From positions 42,247 through 106,246 of the forward strand of contig JAJQEO010000119.1 in the NCBI GenBank assembly GCA_021201665.1: 64,000 nucleotides of DNA, in the 5' to 3' direction. The notes under the pieces are model-generated. The model was not told the DNA's origin, did not search any database, and saw only the letters and a program-made list of their open reading frames with translations. Each line of letters begins with the position of its first letter. The stretch's first letter is position 1. The stretch is from Lachnospiraceae bacterium (GTDB lineage: Bacteria > Bacillota > Clostridia > Lachnospirales > Lachnospiraceae). Shown here one piece after another: positions 17,241 through 26,375 of this stretch. The translations under genes were made by a program, and so were the position numbers.

Positions 17241-18305
17241 ATGAGAGAATGGGAATCGAACATCCGTAGGGTGACACCCTATGTGCCGGGCGAACAGCCG
17301 AAGCGCGCGGATGTAATCAAGCTGAATACAAATGAGAACCCTTACCCGCCTTCACCGAAGGTTGCGGAGGTACTTCGGCAGATCAGCACAGAGCCGATGC
17401 GCAAATATCCGGATCCGGAGGCGAAAATGCTGGTGGAAGCGATTGCGCGCGAGGAAGGAGTTTCGCCTGCGCAGATTTTTGTCGGCGTTGGTTCCGATGA
17501 TGTGCTGGCGATGATTTTCCTGACCTTTTTTAATTCGCAGAAACCGATTTTTTTCCCGGACATCACTTATTCCTTTTACGATGTCTGGGCGGACATGCTG
17601 CGCATCCCCTATGAACAGCAGCCGCTGGACGAGGCGTTTGAAATCAGAGTGCGGGATTATGACAAAGAAAACGGCGGCGTGATCTTTCCGAACCCGAACG
17701 CGCCGACCGGCACTCTGCTTACTCTGGAGACGATAGAGGATATCCTGAGACACAATCAGGACGTTATTGTCATAGTGGACGAGGCATACATTGATTTCGG
17801 AGGGATGACCTGCACCGGGCTGCTTGACCGTTATGAGAACCTTATCGTCGTCAAAACCTTCTCCAAATCCCGCTCCATGGCGGGTATGCGCATCGGCTAC
17901 GCCATCGCGAATGAGGAGCTGATCCGGTATTTAAACGATGTGAAATACTCCTTTAACTCCTATACCATGAATCAGACCGCGATCCTTCTGGGGACGGCCG
18001 CGGCAGAGGATCACGCGTACTTTGAGGAGACGAGGGCGAAAATCATCGCGACACGCGAAAACGCGAAAACAGAACTGAAAAAGCTGGACTTTACCTTTCC
18101 GGATTCCCAGGCGAACTTCCTGTTTGTGACACATGAGCGTATCCCGGCCGCTGAATTATTTGCCGTATTGAAAGAGCAGGGCATTTATGTGCGGTATTTC
18201 AACAAACCGCGTATCGATAACTACCTGCGTATCACGATCGGGACGGATGAAGAGATGGAGCGGCTGTTTGAGTTCCTGAGAGGGTATGTAGCGGCCAGAG
18301 AGTAG
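17241..18305 (+). CDS. hisC: Histidinol-phosphate aminotransferase
   Basis: HisC is a PLP enzyme (fold type I) that converts imidazole acetol phosphate to histidinol phosphate in histidine synthesis. The 354 residues include KLNTNENPYPPSP near the N-terminus, FPDITYSFYDVWADM, FPNPNAPTGTLL, VDEAYIDFGG, the PLP-binding Lys in VVKTFSKSRSMAGMRIGY and the substrate Arg in DNYLRITIGT. AGAAGGGAAAG precedes the ATG. No other his gene is nearby. The methyltransferase follows within ~30 bp and may be cotranscribed. The 289 bp upstream contain degenerate AATCGGGCGG repeats and no gene. Confidence 0.93.
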   Translation: MREWESNIRRVTPYVPGEQPKRADVIKLNTNENPYPPSPKVAEVLRQISTEPMRKYPDPEAKMLVEAIAREEGVSPAQIFVGVGSDDVLAMIFLTFFNSQKPIFFPDITYSFYDVWADMLRIPYEQQPLDEAFEIRVRDYDKENGGVIFPNPNAPTGTLLTLETIEDILRHNQDVIVIVDEAYIDFGGMTCTGLLDRYENLIVVKTFSKSRSMAGMRIGYAIANEELIRYLNDVKYSFNSYTMNQTAILLGTAAAEDHAYFEETRAKIIATRENAKTELKKLDFTFPDSQANFLFVTHERIPAAELFAVLKEQGIYVRYFNKPRIDNYLRITIGTDEEMERLFEFLRGYVAARE

Positions 18306-18336
18306 AGGGCGGTAAATGCGAAGGGGAGAGAAAGCC

Positions 18337-19287
18337 ATGGCATCCTACGAAAGCTTTGCGCGTGTCTATGACCTGTTTATGTCGGATACGCCTTATGATG
18401 AGTGGTGTGAATACTTGCATCACCTGTTACTGCAATGTGGTGTGGCAGAAGGTCTGGTGCTGGAGCTGGGCTGCGGGACGGGGCAGATGACCGCGAGGCT
18501 TTCCCGGCTGGGGTACGACATGATCGGCGTGGACAATTCCGTTGACATGCTGGAGATTGCCCGCGAGAAGCAGCTTGATCAGAAAAATCAGGGCATTCCG
18601 GGGTGTGATTCTCACAGTGCCGCGGATGACCGGGGCAATGCGTACAAAGGAAACACCGCGGATGACCGGGGAACCATAAATGGCAGGGGCATGGCTTCTG
18701 ATCGTGCAGAACGATCATATAAAGAGCCAGACATTCTGTATCTTCTGCAGGACATGCGGGAATTTGAGCTTTATGGCACCGTACGGGCCGTGGTGAGCGT
18801 CTGCGATTCGATGAATTACATCACAGAAGAAGAGGATCTGCTGCAGGTATTTCGTCTGGTCAACAATTATCTGGATCCGGGCGGAGCCTTTATTTTTGAT
18901 CTGAACACGCCTTATAAATATGAAGAAATCCTGGCGGAAAATGTCTTTGCGGAGAACCGGGAGGAAGGGAGCTTTATCTGGGAAAACTGGTATGACGCCG
19001 GGACACAGATTAACGAATATGACCTGACTTTGTATATCCGCAAAAAAGAATCCGGGCGGCTTCGCCGAAGAAAAGAAGAGGTAATTAATCATATGGGCGT
19101 GAATCTTTACGAACGATACGAGGAAACCCATTACCAGAAGGCCTGGGATATCGACCGCGTCTGCATGCTCCTTGAGGAAGCCGGCCTGAAACCGGAAGCA
19201 GTGTATGATGCTTTTACGAACGAACCTCCTCATCCCGAAAGCGAGCGTGTATACATCATCGCCCGGGAACAGAAAAAACAGAAATAA
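18337..19287 (+). CDS. Class I SAM-dependent methyltransferase with repeat insertion
   Basis: A soluble methyltransferase of the Methyltransf_25 type; the substrate is unknown. Motif I is LVLELGCGTGQMTARLSRLGYDMIGVDNS, interrupted at ~36-60, and YLLQDMREFELYG is the motif II area. Between ~80 and ~125 is a non-conserved insertion with 12-residue units starting ADDRG (ADDRGNAYKGNT, ADDRGTINGRGM, ASDRAE). The start at 18337 is preferred because GGGGAG lies ~8 nt upstream and homology begins with YESFARVYDLFM; a further ATG lies seven codons earlier. It is close behind hisC. Confidence 0.85.
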   Translation: MASYESFARVYDLFMSDTPYDEWCEYLHHLLLQCGVAEGLVLELGCGTGQMTARLSRLGYDMIGVDNSVDMLEIAREKQLDQKNQGIPGCDSHSAADDRGNAYKGNTADDRGTINGRGMASDRAERSYKEPDILYLLQDMREFELYGTVRAVVSVCDSMNYITEEEDLLQVFRLVNNYLDPGGAFIFDLNTPYKYEEILAENVFAENREEGSFIWENWYDAGTQINEYDLTLYIRKKESGRLRRRKEEVINHMGVNLYERYEETHYQKAWDIDRVCMLLEEAGLKPEAVYDAFTNEPPHPESERVYIIAREQKKQK

Positions 19288-19353
19288 AGCTGTTCATTCC
19301 CGCGAAGCAACGAGCCGGGTAGCCGTGTCTGCCAGCGGAAAAGCCAAATAAAC

Positions 19354-19872
19354 TCATTCATTTGGCGGCACTTCATAGGTCTCGTTGTAATTCAGTTCAC
19401 CGGAATCAATATCTGTGATGATACTGTTTTCCCACGTAAAACGCAGGTATCGGTAGATCACCTCGTGTGCCCGAAGGTAGGAGGAAGAACTCAAAAGTGA
19501 GTAGAGTCCGGATTCCTCGATCTCATTATCCTCGCAGATGTCTTCCTCAGAGGTCGCCACGCCGTCAATAAAAAAATTCGCGATCAGAGTGGAAATGGAA
19601 TCGTCATAGGGGATTTCATTGATAGACATTACCATATAGCTGGAGCTGGAATCGGTATAAGCCGCCCAGATGACATAGTCACGGTAAGCCTTGATAAACT
19701 CCGCACTGCCATCGCCCACCGACACCCCGGCACTCGTCGTATCGCCGTCCAGCTCGAACATCTCCGCTGAGGCAACCTTCTGCTCACTGTTTTCACATCC
19801 GGTAAGCAAAAGTGTAAACAAAAGCAGTGGAACTACTATTTTTTTTATAAATCTTGATAGCTTCATGTCCAT
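19354..19872 (-). CDS. Lipoprotein of unknown function
   Basis: A 172-residue protein with a lipoprotein signal: KK at the N-terminus, a hydrophobic run VVPLLLFTLLL and lipobox LLTGC (Cys ~26). It should be anchored outside the membrane. The mature part is acidic, with Ser-rich patches, and has no motif I recognise. AAAAGG precedes the ATG. It is convergent with the methyltransferase and divergent from the LTA-synthase-like gene. Confidence 0.7.
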   Translation of the reverse strand: MDMKLSRFIKKIVVPLLLFTLLLTGCENSEQKVASAEMFELDGDTTSAGVSVGDGSAEFIKAYRDYVIWAAYTDSSSSYMVMSINEIPYDDSISTLIANFFIDGVATSEEDICEDNEIEESGLYSLLSSSSYLRAHEVIYRYLRFTWENSIITDIDSGELNYNETYEVPPNE

Positions 19873-19936
19873 AAAATGCCTTTTCCATCCAGTCTGTTTT
19901 TTAAATATCCCCGGTGTATGGGGATGAGGAAAGCTC

Positions 19937-19971
19937 TTTCGTAACTGCTCAGGACCTTAACAGTTACGAAA
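19937..19971. repeat. TAACTG/CAGTTA palindrome, 11-bp stem
   Basis: TTTCGTAACTG (19937-19947) pairs perfectly with CAGTTACGAAA (19961-19971); the 13-nt loop contains CAGGAC. It is one of a family of such palindromes in this window (see 30521-30582, 45810, 47777, 49667). The 413-base gap around it holds no gene. Confidence 0.75.
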
Positions 19972-20219
19972 ACTCTTCTTATACCATAGCACAAGAACAG
20001 CAAAGAATCCAGACAGAATTTAAGGAAAATTTAAGCTATTTCTTTGGCGCACATTTTGGTTAATATTCCGCCGGGGTTAGTGTCAGTCTAAAAAGACCGG
20101 ATTGTGGATAGAAAGTGAACAAAACCTTAAATTTCCGGTTTATCAGTTGACTTTTTTCCTGAATTGCTTTATCTTTCATATGTTTCGGGGTTTACAATTT
20201 TTTTACATGAAAATTACGC

Positions 20220-20268
20220 TTTTATGAGCGAGTGTGAGTAAAACGACTACCGTCGTTTACTCATAAAA
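20220..20268 (+). promoter_or_regulatory. Leader hairpin ahead of the LTA-synthase-like gene
   Basis: TTTTATGAG (20220-20228) can pair with CTCATAAAA (20260-20268), and inside it ACGAC-TACC-GTCGT continues; alternatively GAGTAAAACGAC (20236-20247) pairs with GTCGTTTACTC (20252-20262). The structure ends directly before the GGAGG of the next gene, so it could affect translation. Confidence 0.5.
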
Positions 20269-20285
20269 GAGGAGGGCGCAGCCAA

Positions 20286-22766
20286 TTGTCTGGCAGAAAC
20301 GGGGAAATTGCAAAAGCACAGATGAAAGGGACAGCCAAAATGGAAAAAGAAACGAAAATAATACTGGCCCTGCCGGGGCGTACGACAAGAAGCCGGACGG
20401 TTGAAATTCTGAACCGGTATTCTCTGCTTTTTCACATGCTCCTGGCCTGCGCCGTCTGCTTTGTGATTGAGTGGATTTCGAGACATTCATTTATAGAGGC
20501 GTGTCAGTTCGCCGTCGACCGGAATCTGGTGTTTTTATACAACTCCTTCCTGGTGTGGGCGACGCTGACTCTGGTGTACATAGTGAAACGGCGGACGGCC
20601 GCGCGGGTGTTGATCTGCGTGTTCTGGCTTTTTCTGGGAACCATCAACGGCTGTATCCTTGCCAAAAGAGTCTCCCCGTTCGGATGGACGGATCTGAAAA
20701 TGGTAGGCGATCTGTTCACCATGCAGAGTAATTATTTTTCCGATACCGAGGCGGCGATAGTGATCGGGATTGTCGCCGCAGTTTGTGTCATGCTCGTTAT
20801 TCTGGGGATAAAAGGGCCGCAATTTCAGGGAAAGACGCACCGCCTGGCGGGAGTTTTTATGGTTGCGCTGGTGGTGATGATGGTGCCGCGCGTGACTGAC
20901 GCGGCAAAGAGCAGCAATGTACTGGCGTCTTATTTTGAAAATCTTGCGCAGGGCTACAAGGATTATGGGTTTATCTACAGCTTTTCCTCCAGTGCGCTGG
21001 ATCAGGGGATGAGTACGCCGTCCGGTTATTCTGAGGAAGCGGTTCTTGCTGTGCTGGAGCATATGAATGGAGACGCGGACAGCCAGGTGGACGTGGATAC
21101 GGACATAGATGATCAGGCAAATTCGGATATAGACAGCGAGGTAAACGCGGACACAGACAGCCAGATAGATGCGGATACCGGAACAGAAATGAGTGACGGG
21201 ATGGACGCACAGCTTGTAAAAACGGATTCTGTAAAAACGCTCTCGAGCGAGGACGCTGCAGATGAGGCGGCCGCCGACACAACAGACGGGGATAGCGCGG
21301 CCGACACCGATGTGGAAGCGGAGGATAGCGTGACAGATGATACCGCTGCCGCAGAAGCTGAGGAAATCCCGACTGACTCTGAGGCGGCCGAAGAGAAGAC
21401 GGCTGACGTTTCTGATGTCTCCGAGGAGACGGATACCGGCTATGACTGGGAATACCCGAACCTCATTGTCATCCTTCTGGAATCTTTTATCAACCCGGAT
21501 ATGATTAATTTCCTTGAGACCAGCGAGGAAGCGGTGCCTTATTTTGAATATCTGACAGAAAATTATACCTCCGGCTATCTGGAGGTGCCGGTGGTCGGCG
21601 CGGGGACGGCGAATACGGAGTTTGAGGTTCTGACCGGCATGGGGATGCAGTTTTTCGGTCTGGGCGAGTATCCGTACAAGACGATTCTGAAGGAGACAAA
21701 CTGCGAGAGCATCGCCTCTGATCTTGCGACGCTCGGCTATGGTACGCACGTTGTTCACAACAACGGCGGTAATTTTTACAGCCGCGCGAACGCTTTTTCG
21801 CAGATGGGATTTGATACATTTACCAGCAAGGAGCTGATGGATATCCAGGAGTATACGCCGCTGGGTACCTGGCCCACCGACACGATTCTGGTCGGGGAGG
21901 TGGAAAAATCTCTGGATTATACACCGGATCAGCAGGATTTTGTCTATGTGATCACGGTGGGCAGCCACGGAGATTATCCACAGTATGAGGTGCTGGAGGA
22001 CCCGGAGATTACGATTTCCGGCGTGGAAGACGAGGGAATGGCTTACGCCTGGGAATATTATGTGAATATGCTGCATGAGGTAGACGAGTTTATCGAAGAG
22101 CTGATCGCGATGCTTGAGGAGCGCGGCGAGCCGACCTATGTCGTGATGTTTGGCGACCATCTGCCGACGATGGATCTGACGGAAGAGGATATGTCGACTG
22201 GGAGCCTTTTCCTGACTCCTTATGCGACCTGGAACAATCTGGGTATGGAGAAAAACGACAGCGACATGACCTCCTATCAGCTGCTGGCGGATACGCTCGA
22301 AGAGCTGGGAATGGGCGGCACAGGTACGATGTTCTCCTTCCACCAGAGCCGGGATTCCTATGAGACGGAGGAGGAGTACATCGACGCGATGGAGATGCTC
22401 CAGTATGATATTCTTTATGGAGAACACTACGTCTATGGCGGCGAGGATCCTTATCCGGCTTCCGATTTGATTATGGGGACTGAAGAAGTAGAGATTCACC
22501 GGATTCTGGAGACGGATGACTATTACTATATTATCGGCTCCAACTTTACGAAATGGAGCAAGGTCTATGTCAATGGGGAGAAAATAAGCACGACCTATTA
22601 TTCCTCCCATCTGCTGCGTGTGAAAAAGAGCAAGGTTCCCAATGGGACGAATTCGATCGTGGTCTGCCAGGTCGGATCCTCCTCGACCATTTTCCGCAGC
22701 TCTAATGAGGTGGAGCTGATTGTCGGGGAAGAAACGGAAGCTCTGGCAACGGAGGAAGCGGGCTGA
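20286..22766 (+). CDS. LTA-synthase/alkaline-phosphatase-superfamily membrane enzyme
   Basis: Probable phosphoglycerol-type transferase acting on the cell surface. About five membrane helices occupy residues ~45-210. An acidic Asp/Glu/Ala/Thr low-complexity stretch covers ~255-380. The extracellular sulfatase-like domain then begins at YPNLIVILLESF, with NTEFEVLTGMGMQFFG (catalytic region), HVVHNNGGNFYSR, ITVGSHGDYP and VVMFGDHLPTM as metal-binding motifs. A beta-rich C-terminal domain (SNFTKWSKVYVNGEKI) resembles a TIG-type module. The TTG start is inferred from GGAGG ~10 nt upstream; ATGs at 20322 and 20340 are alternatives. At 826 residues it is larger than typical LtaS because of the acidic insert and C-terminal domain. 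Confidence 0.88.
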   Translation: MSGRNGEIAKAQMKGTAKMEKETKIILALPGRTTRSRTVEILNRYSLLFHMLLACAVCFVIEWISRHSFIEACQFAVDRNLVFLYNSFLVWATLTLVYIVKRRTAARVLICVFWLFLGTINGCILAKRVSPFGWTDLKMVGDLFTMQSNYFSDTEAAIVIGIVAAVCVMLVILGIKGPQFQGKTHRLAGVFMVALVVMMVPRVTDAAKSSNVLASYFENLAQGYKDYGFIYSFSSSALDQGMSTPSGYSEEAVLAVLEHMNGDADSQVDVDTDIDDQANSDIDSEVNADTDSQIDADTGTEMSDGMDAQLVKTDSVKTLSSEDAADEAAADTTDGDSAADTDVEAEDSVTDDTAAAEAEEIPTDSEAAEEKTADVSDVSEETDTGYDWEYPNLIVILLESFINPDMINFLETSEEAVPYFEYLTENYTSGYLEVPVVGAGTANTEFEVLTGMGMQFFGLGEYPYKTILKETNCESIASDLATLGYGTHVVHNNGGNFYSRANAFSQMGFDTFTSKELMDIQEYTPLGTWPTDTILVGEVEKSLDYTPDQQDFVYVITVGSHGDYPQYEVLEDPEITISGVEDEGMAYAWEYYVNMLHEVDEFIEELIAMLEERGEPTYVVMFGDHLPTMDLTEEDMSTGSLFLTPYATWNNLGMEKNDSDMTSYQLLADTLEELGMGGTGTMFSFHQSRDSYETEEEYIDAMEMLQYDILYGEHYVYGGEDPYPASDLIMGTEEVEIHRILETDDYYYIIGSNFTKWSKVYVNGEKISTTYYSSHLLRVKKSKVPNGTNSIVVCQVGSSSTIFRSSNEVELIVGEETEALATEEAG

Positions 22767-22978
22767 GCATGGATATTAAATGAGAGCATTTCAATGAAAT
22801 CGCTTCGCAGGTGCCGCAGACACAGTGGGTACAGCGGATTCAGCAGATACAGCGGGAATATTGAAAACAATAGAAACGGGAGAAATGGAAACAGCCGGCT
22901 AAAGGATACGGGACACGCCGCGTGGTATGCGGCCTGTAAACATGAAGCAGAAGCACTGATAATGAGGAAAATGGAAGA

Positions 22979-24619
22979 ATGCTGAAAGTATTTCTGGTAG
23001 AAGATGAGACCATCATCCGGGAGGGACTGCGCGACATTATCCCCTGGCAGCAGTATGGCTATACGCTGGTGGGGGACGCGGGCGACGGGGAGGAAGCACT
23101 TCCAATGATCCGCGAGACGCGGCCGGATGTATTGATTACGGATATTAAGATGCCGTTTATGGACGGGCTGGCTTTGAGCAATCTGGTCAGCAAGGAGTTC
23201 CCGAACACAAAGATTATCATCATCAGCGGATACGACGATTTCGAATACGCGCGGTCGGCCATCCGCATCGGTGTGGAGCAGTACCTGCTCAAGCCGGTCA
23301 CCAAGGCGATGCTGGTAAAAACTCTGAATGAGGTGTCGGAAAAGATCAGCAGCGAGCGGGAGCAGGAGAATTATCTGGAGCAGTTCCGCAGCGAGGTGCA
23401 GGAGTACGAGCAGTTCTCCAGGAGACGTTTTTTTGAGGAGCTTGTGACCGGGCGGCTTTCTGTGGGTGAGATTTATGAAAAAGCCGGGCAGCTGGGCATC
23501 GCGATTCAGGCGCAGAGTTATAAGATCCTGATGTACAGCATTCTGGTCCGGAATACGCAGGTGAAGGACGAGGGGGCTGATGAGGCGCAGCAGGAAGCGC
23601 ATGACGGGCTGACGCATTTCTTCCAGATGTATCCGGAATATCTGGTGTTCCGCTGGAACATCCAGACCTACGCGGTGCTGATTAAGGCCGGGCCGGGGCA
23701 GATGGAGGAGCTGACTGTCAGATGTCTGGACACGATACGTATGCATGTTCTCCCGATTGAAAATAAGGTGGAATGGCATGTAGCTGTCGGGGAGGAGACC
23801 ACAAGACTCTCCGCGCTGCCGGGCTGCTTTGACGAGGTGAGCCGGATTTATTCCTACCGCCATCTCTCCGGCGGCTGCCATGTGCTGAAAAAAGAAAATA
23901 CACGGGTGCTGATGGAAAATGAGGAGGAGGGCAGCCTTAAAAATGTGGATATGACCCGGCTGGATCCGTCCATTTTGCGCGGCTTTCTGGAAAACGGCTC
24001 GTCGGAGGAGATTGACAACTTCGCGGAGGAATATATCAGTGAGACTCATGATGCGGCCGCATCCCGTCTCTTCTGCCAATATCTGATGCTGAATGTACGC
24101 TTTACCGCGATCGCGTATCTGGAGTCGCTCGGGTATGAGCAGAAAGACTTTATTGACGATTTTCCGGCCGCACAGCTTACGGGCAGAAGTCTGGACCATC
24201 AGGAGCTTCGTGAGTATGTCCGCACGATTCTCTTCTGCGTGTTTGAACTGAAAGAAAAGGAATCAAAAAGCCAGAGCAGGACGATGATCCGGCAGGCGCT
24301 GGAATACATTGACCACAACTTTACCAATGAAAGCATTTCTCTGAAGGAGGTCGCCGGTCAGGTGAACGTCAGCGCGAATTACTTCAGCGCGGTGTTCAGC
24401 CAGGAAATGCAGCAGACCTTTGTAGAATATCTGACACAGAAGCGCATGGAATATGCCAAAGAGCTGCTGCGCGGCCCGGGGCTGCGCTCTGCGGAGGTGG
24501 CCGCGAGGGTGGGCTACAAGGATCCGCATTACTTCAGCTTTGTGTTCCGTAAGACTCAGGGATGTACGCCGCGGGATTATCGGGCAAAGTATGCAAGAGG
24601 GGGAACTGTTACGAAATAA
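22979..24619 (+). CDS. YesN-type response regulator with AraC domain
   Basis: DNA-binding response regulator of 546 residues. The receiver domain has acidic residues near 9-10, the phospho-acceptor Asp55 (VLITDIKMPF) and Lys105 (YLLKP). A long middle region (~130-430) is of the type found in YesN-like regulators. The C-terminal AraC/XylS domain contains two helix-turn-helix motifs (ISLKEVAGQVNVSANYFSAVF and AAEVAARVGYKDPHYFSFVFR, split by the recognition helix). It pairs with the YesM-type kinase 174 bp downstream and is inferred to control the sugar-uptake genes that follow. Upstream, 22767-22978 holds a repetitive segment with no credible gene. Confidence 0.93.
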   Translation: MLKVFLVEDETIIREGLRDIIPWQQYGYTLVGDAGDGEEALPMIRETRPDVLITDIKMPFMDGLALSNLVSKEFPNTKIIIISGYDDFEYARSAIRIGVEQYLLKPVTKAMLVKTLNEVSEKISSEREQENYLEQFRSEVQEYEQFSRRRFFEELVTGRLSVGEIYEKAGQLGIAIQAQSYKILMYSILVRNTQVKDEGADEAQQEAHDGLTHFFQMYPEYLVFRWNIQTYAVLIKAGPGQMEELTVRCLDTIRMHVLPIENKVEWHVAVGEETTRLSALPGCFDEVSRIYSYRHLSGGCHVLKKENTRVLMENEEEGSLKNVDMTRLDPSILRGFLENGSSEEIDNFAEEYISETHDAAASRLFCQYLMLNVRFTAIAYLESLGYEQKDFIDDFPAAQLTGRSLDHQELREYVRTILFCVFELKEKESKSQSRTMIRQALEYIDHNFTNESISLKEVAGQVNVSANYFSAVFSQEMQQTFVEYLTQKRMEYAKELLRGPGLRSAEVAARVGYKDPHYFSFVFRKTQGCTPRDYRAKYARGGTVTK

Positions 24620-24727
24620 AAATATTATGATGCAGCAGACAAATGATCGGGCATGGAATGCATGATTTCAATCCGTGCCTCTGAGGATTCTGCAGTATCA
24701 CGTATTTTGCTGCTTGAGTGTATCAAC

Positions 24728-24768
24728 TCAGGACAGGCCTTCGCACTTGCTGCGAAGACCGTATGAAA
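24728..24768 (+). repeat. Dispersed hairpin repeat (TCAGGACAG...ACTTGCTGCGAAG), copy 1
   Basis: The segment shares TCAGGACAG and ACTTGCTGCGAAG with 38036-38076, in the same orientation. CTTCGC-ACTTGCT-GCGAAG forms a hairpin. It sits in the 168-base gap between regulator and kinase genes. Confidence 0.7.
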
Positions 24769-24793
24769 TGATTATTTACGGAGGAAAATGAGA

Positions 24794-26287
24794 ATGAGAA
24801 GAGCACGCTCTGCCGCGAAGCCGGTATCACTCGATCAGCAGATGCGCGCGCTTCTCATGACTTTTTTTATCCCGGTGCTGGTGATGATGTGCGTGATGTT
24901 TGCCGTGATGATCCACTATGTCAACCAGTACACGTCTATTCTGCACAATGTTACCACCGCCTCAGAATTCAACCAGGATTTCAAAGAAACTATCGATCTG
25001 AAAATGTATTATTATGTAGTCGGCAGCCATTATTCGGAGGGACTTCCTATCGAGGAGGTGGAAGACGCGCAGGAGCTGGCGCGGGGGCTGCTTGCGACGA
25101 CGACGCAGGAGGACAGCTACAAGGCGATCAGCGGCGTCCTGCAGCTGTGCGAGAATCTGGAGGATAAGATTTACCTGATCGAGGCGACAGACAATTATGA
25201 CGACCGCCAGACACAGCTGGAAAACAATATTTATGTACTGACCGAGCTGATTCAGGAGTATATGTACACCTATCTCTATCACGAGGCCTCCCTTCTGGAT
25301 ACGCTGCAGAATGAGATGGTGAAAAATCTGTGGATGGAGATCGGGCTGGCTGTGGCGGCGGCTCTGATTCTTCTGATCGTGGTGCTGCGTCGCTCTCTGC
25401 GCTTCGCCCGTTCCATTACACAGCCGATCAGCGACCTCTGCGCGCGCGTGCGTTCCATCGGAGACGGCGACCTGACTGTCCGGACACCGATACAGGCGCA
25501 GGAATACGAGATCCAGACCTTAAGCGACGGCTTTGAGGACATGGTCGGCCGACTGGATGGGCAGATTGAGCAGAACCGGCAGGAGCAGGTGCGGCTGCGC
25601 AGTGCCGAGCTGGCTCTTTTACAGGCCCAGATCAACCCGCATTTCTTATATAATACCCTCGACGCGATTGTCTGGCTGATCGAGATGGAGAAAAATGAGC
25701 AGGCCGTGGAGATGGTGACCAGCTTATCCTCTTTTTTCCGCTCCTCCTTAAGCAACGGGCAGGATGTGATCACACTGCGCGAGGAAGAGCAGCATGTGCG
25801 CAGCTATCTGGAAATTCAGCACGTGCGCTACAAAGACATCCTGGAATACGAGATCGACATCGCGCCGGAGCTTGCGCCTTACCGGATTCCGAAGCTGACC
25901 CTGCAGCCGCTGGTAGAAAACGCGCTCTATCATGGGATTAAGCTGAAACGCGGACAGGGGCATATCCGTGTGAGCGGGAGGATGGAAGCTTTGGATTCCA
26001 GAGGCAATGCGGCAGTTACCCCGGGTCAGATGCAGGAGGTGCTGCTGAATAATCCATCCGCGGCAATAATCATACTGACAGTGGAAGATAACGGAGCTGG
26101 TATGGACGAAGAACGTTTGGAACAGCTGCGTGCCATGCTGAAGCATGACACCAGTGTCGGATTCGGCATGTCGACCGTGCAGGAGCGGCTGCAGCTGATG
26201 TTTGGTGCAGAATATGGCCTGCAGATTGAGAGCAGGGCGGGCGAAGGCACCTGTGTAACTGTGCGTATTCCGCCGCAGGAAGATTGA
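24794..26287 (+). CDS. YesM-type sensor histidine kinase
   Basis: Membrane kinase of 497 residues. Two helices (residues ~18-42 and ~180-200) bracket an extracellular sensor of ~135 residues. A HAMP domain follows (RSITQPISDLCARVRSIGDGDLTV). The His_kinase region has the phospho-accepting His in QINPHFLYNTLD (~283), and the ATPase has N-box LVENALYHGIK and G-boxes VEDNGAGMD and GFGMSTVQERL. The ATG at 24794 lies 9 nt after GGAGG; the ATG two codons earlier is too close. It follows its response regulator and precedes a sugar-binding lipoprotein lacking an adjacent permease, which suggests that protein presents ligand to this kinase. Confidence 0.93.
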   Translation: MRRARSAAKPVSLDQQMRALLMTFFIPVLVMMCVMFAVMIHYVNQYTSILHNVTTASEFNQDFKETIDLKMYYYVVGSHYSEGLPIEEVEDAQELARGLLATTTQEDSYKAISGVLQLCENLEDKIYLIEATDNYDDRQTQLENNIYVLTELIQEYMYTYLYHEASLLDTLQNEMVKNLWMEIGLAVAAALILLIVVLRRSLRFARSITQPISDLCARVRSIGDGDLTVRTPIQAQEYEIQTLSDGFEDMVGRLDGQIEQNRQEQVRLRSAELALLQAQINPHFLYNTLDAIVWLIEMEKNEQAVEMVTSLSSFFRSSLSNGQDVITLREEEQHVRSYLEIQHVRYKDILEYEIDIAPELAPYRIPKLTLQPLVENALYHGIKLKRGQGHIRVSGRMEALDSRGNAAVTPGQMQEVLLNNPSAAIIILTVEDNGAGMDEERLEQLRAMLKHDTSVGFGMSTVQERLQLMFGAEYGLQIESRAGEGTCVTVRIPPQED

Positions 26288-26375
26288 AATGAAACCGGGT
26301 CTGCCCCCCAGATCAGCTTTCAAAAAGCAGAAATTGGTTAAATAACTTTGCTTCCTCTGAAGGGCAAAGAAAAAT

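Noticed and set aside
20535..22610. Long minus-strand frame opposite the LTA-synthase-like gene
   Set aside because: The plus-strand protein has clear family motifs; the opposite frame is a composition shadow in G+C-rich coding DNA.
22794..22985. Small 63-codon frame before the response regulator
   Set aside because: It is made of degenerate CAGCGG/TACAGC repeats, has no ribosome site, and overlaps the regulator start.
22598..24199. 533-codon minus-strand frame opposite the response regulator
   Set aside because: Shadow of the YesN-type gene, which has intact receiver and AraC motifs.
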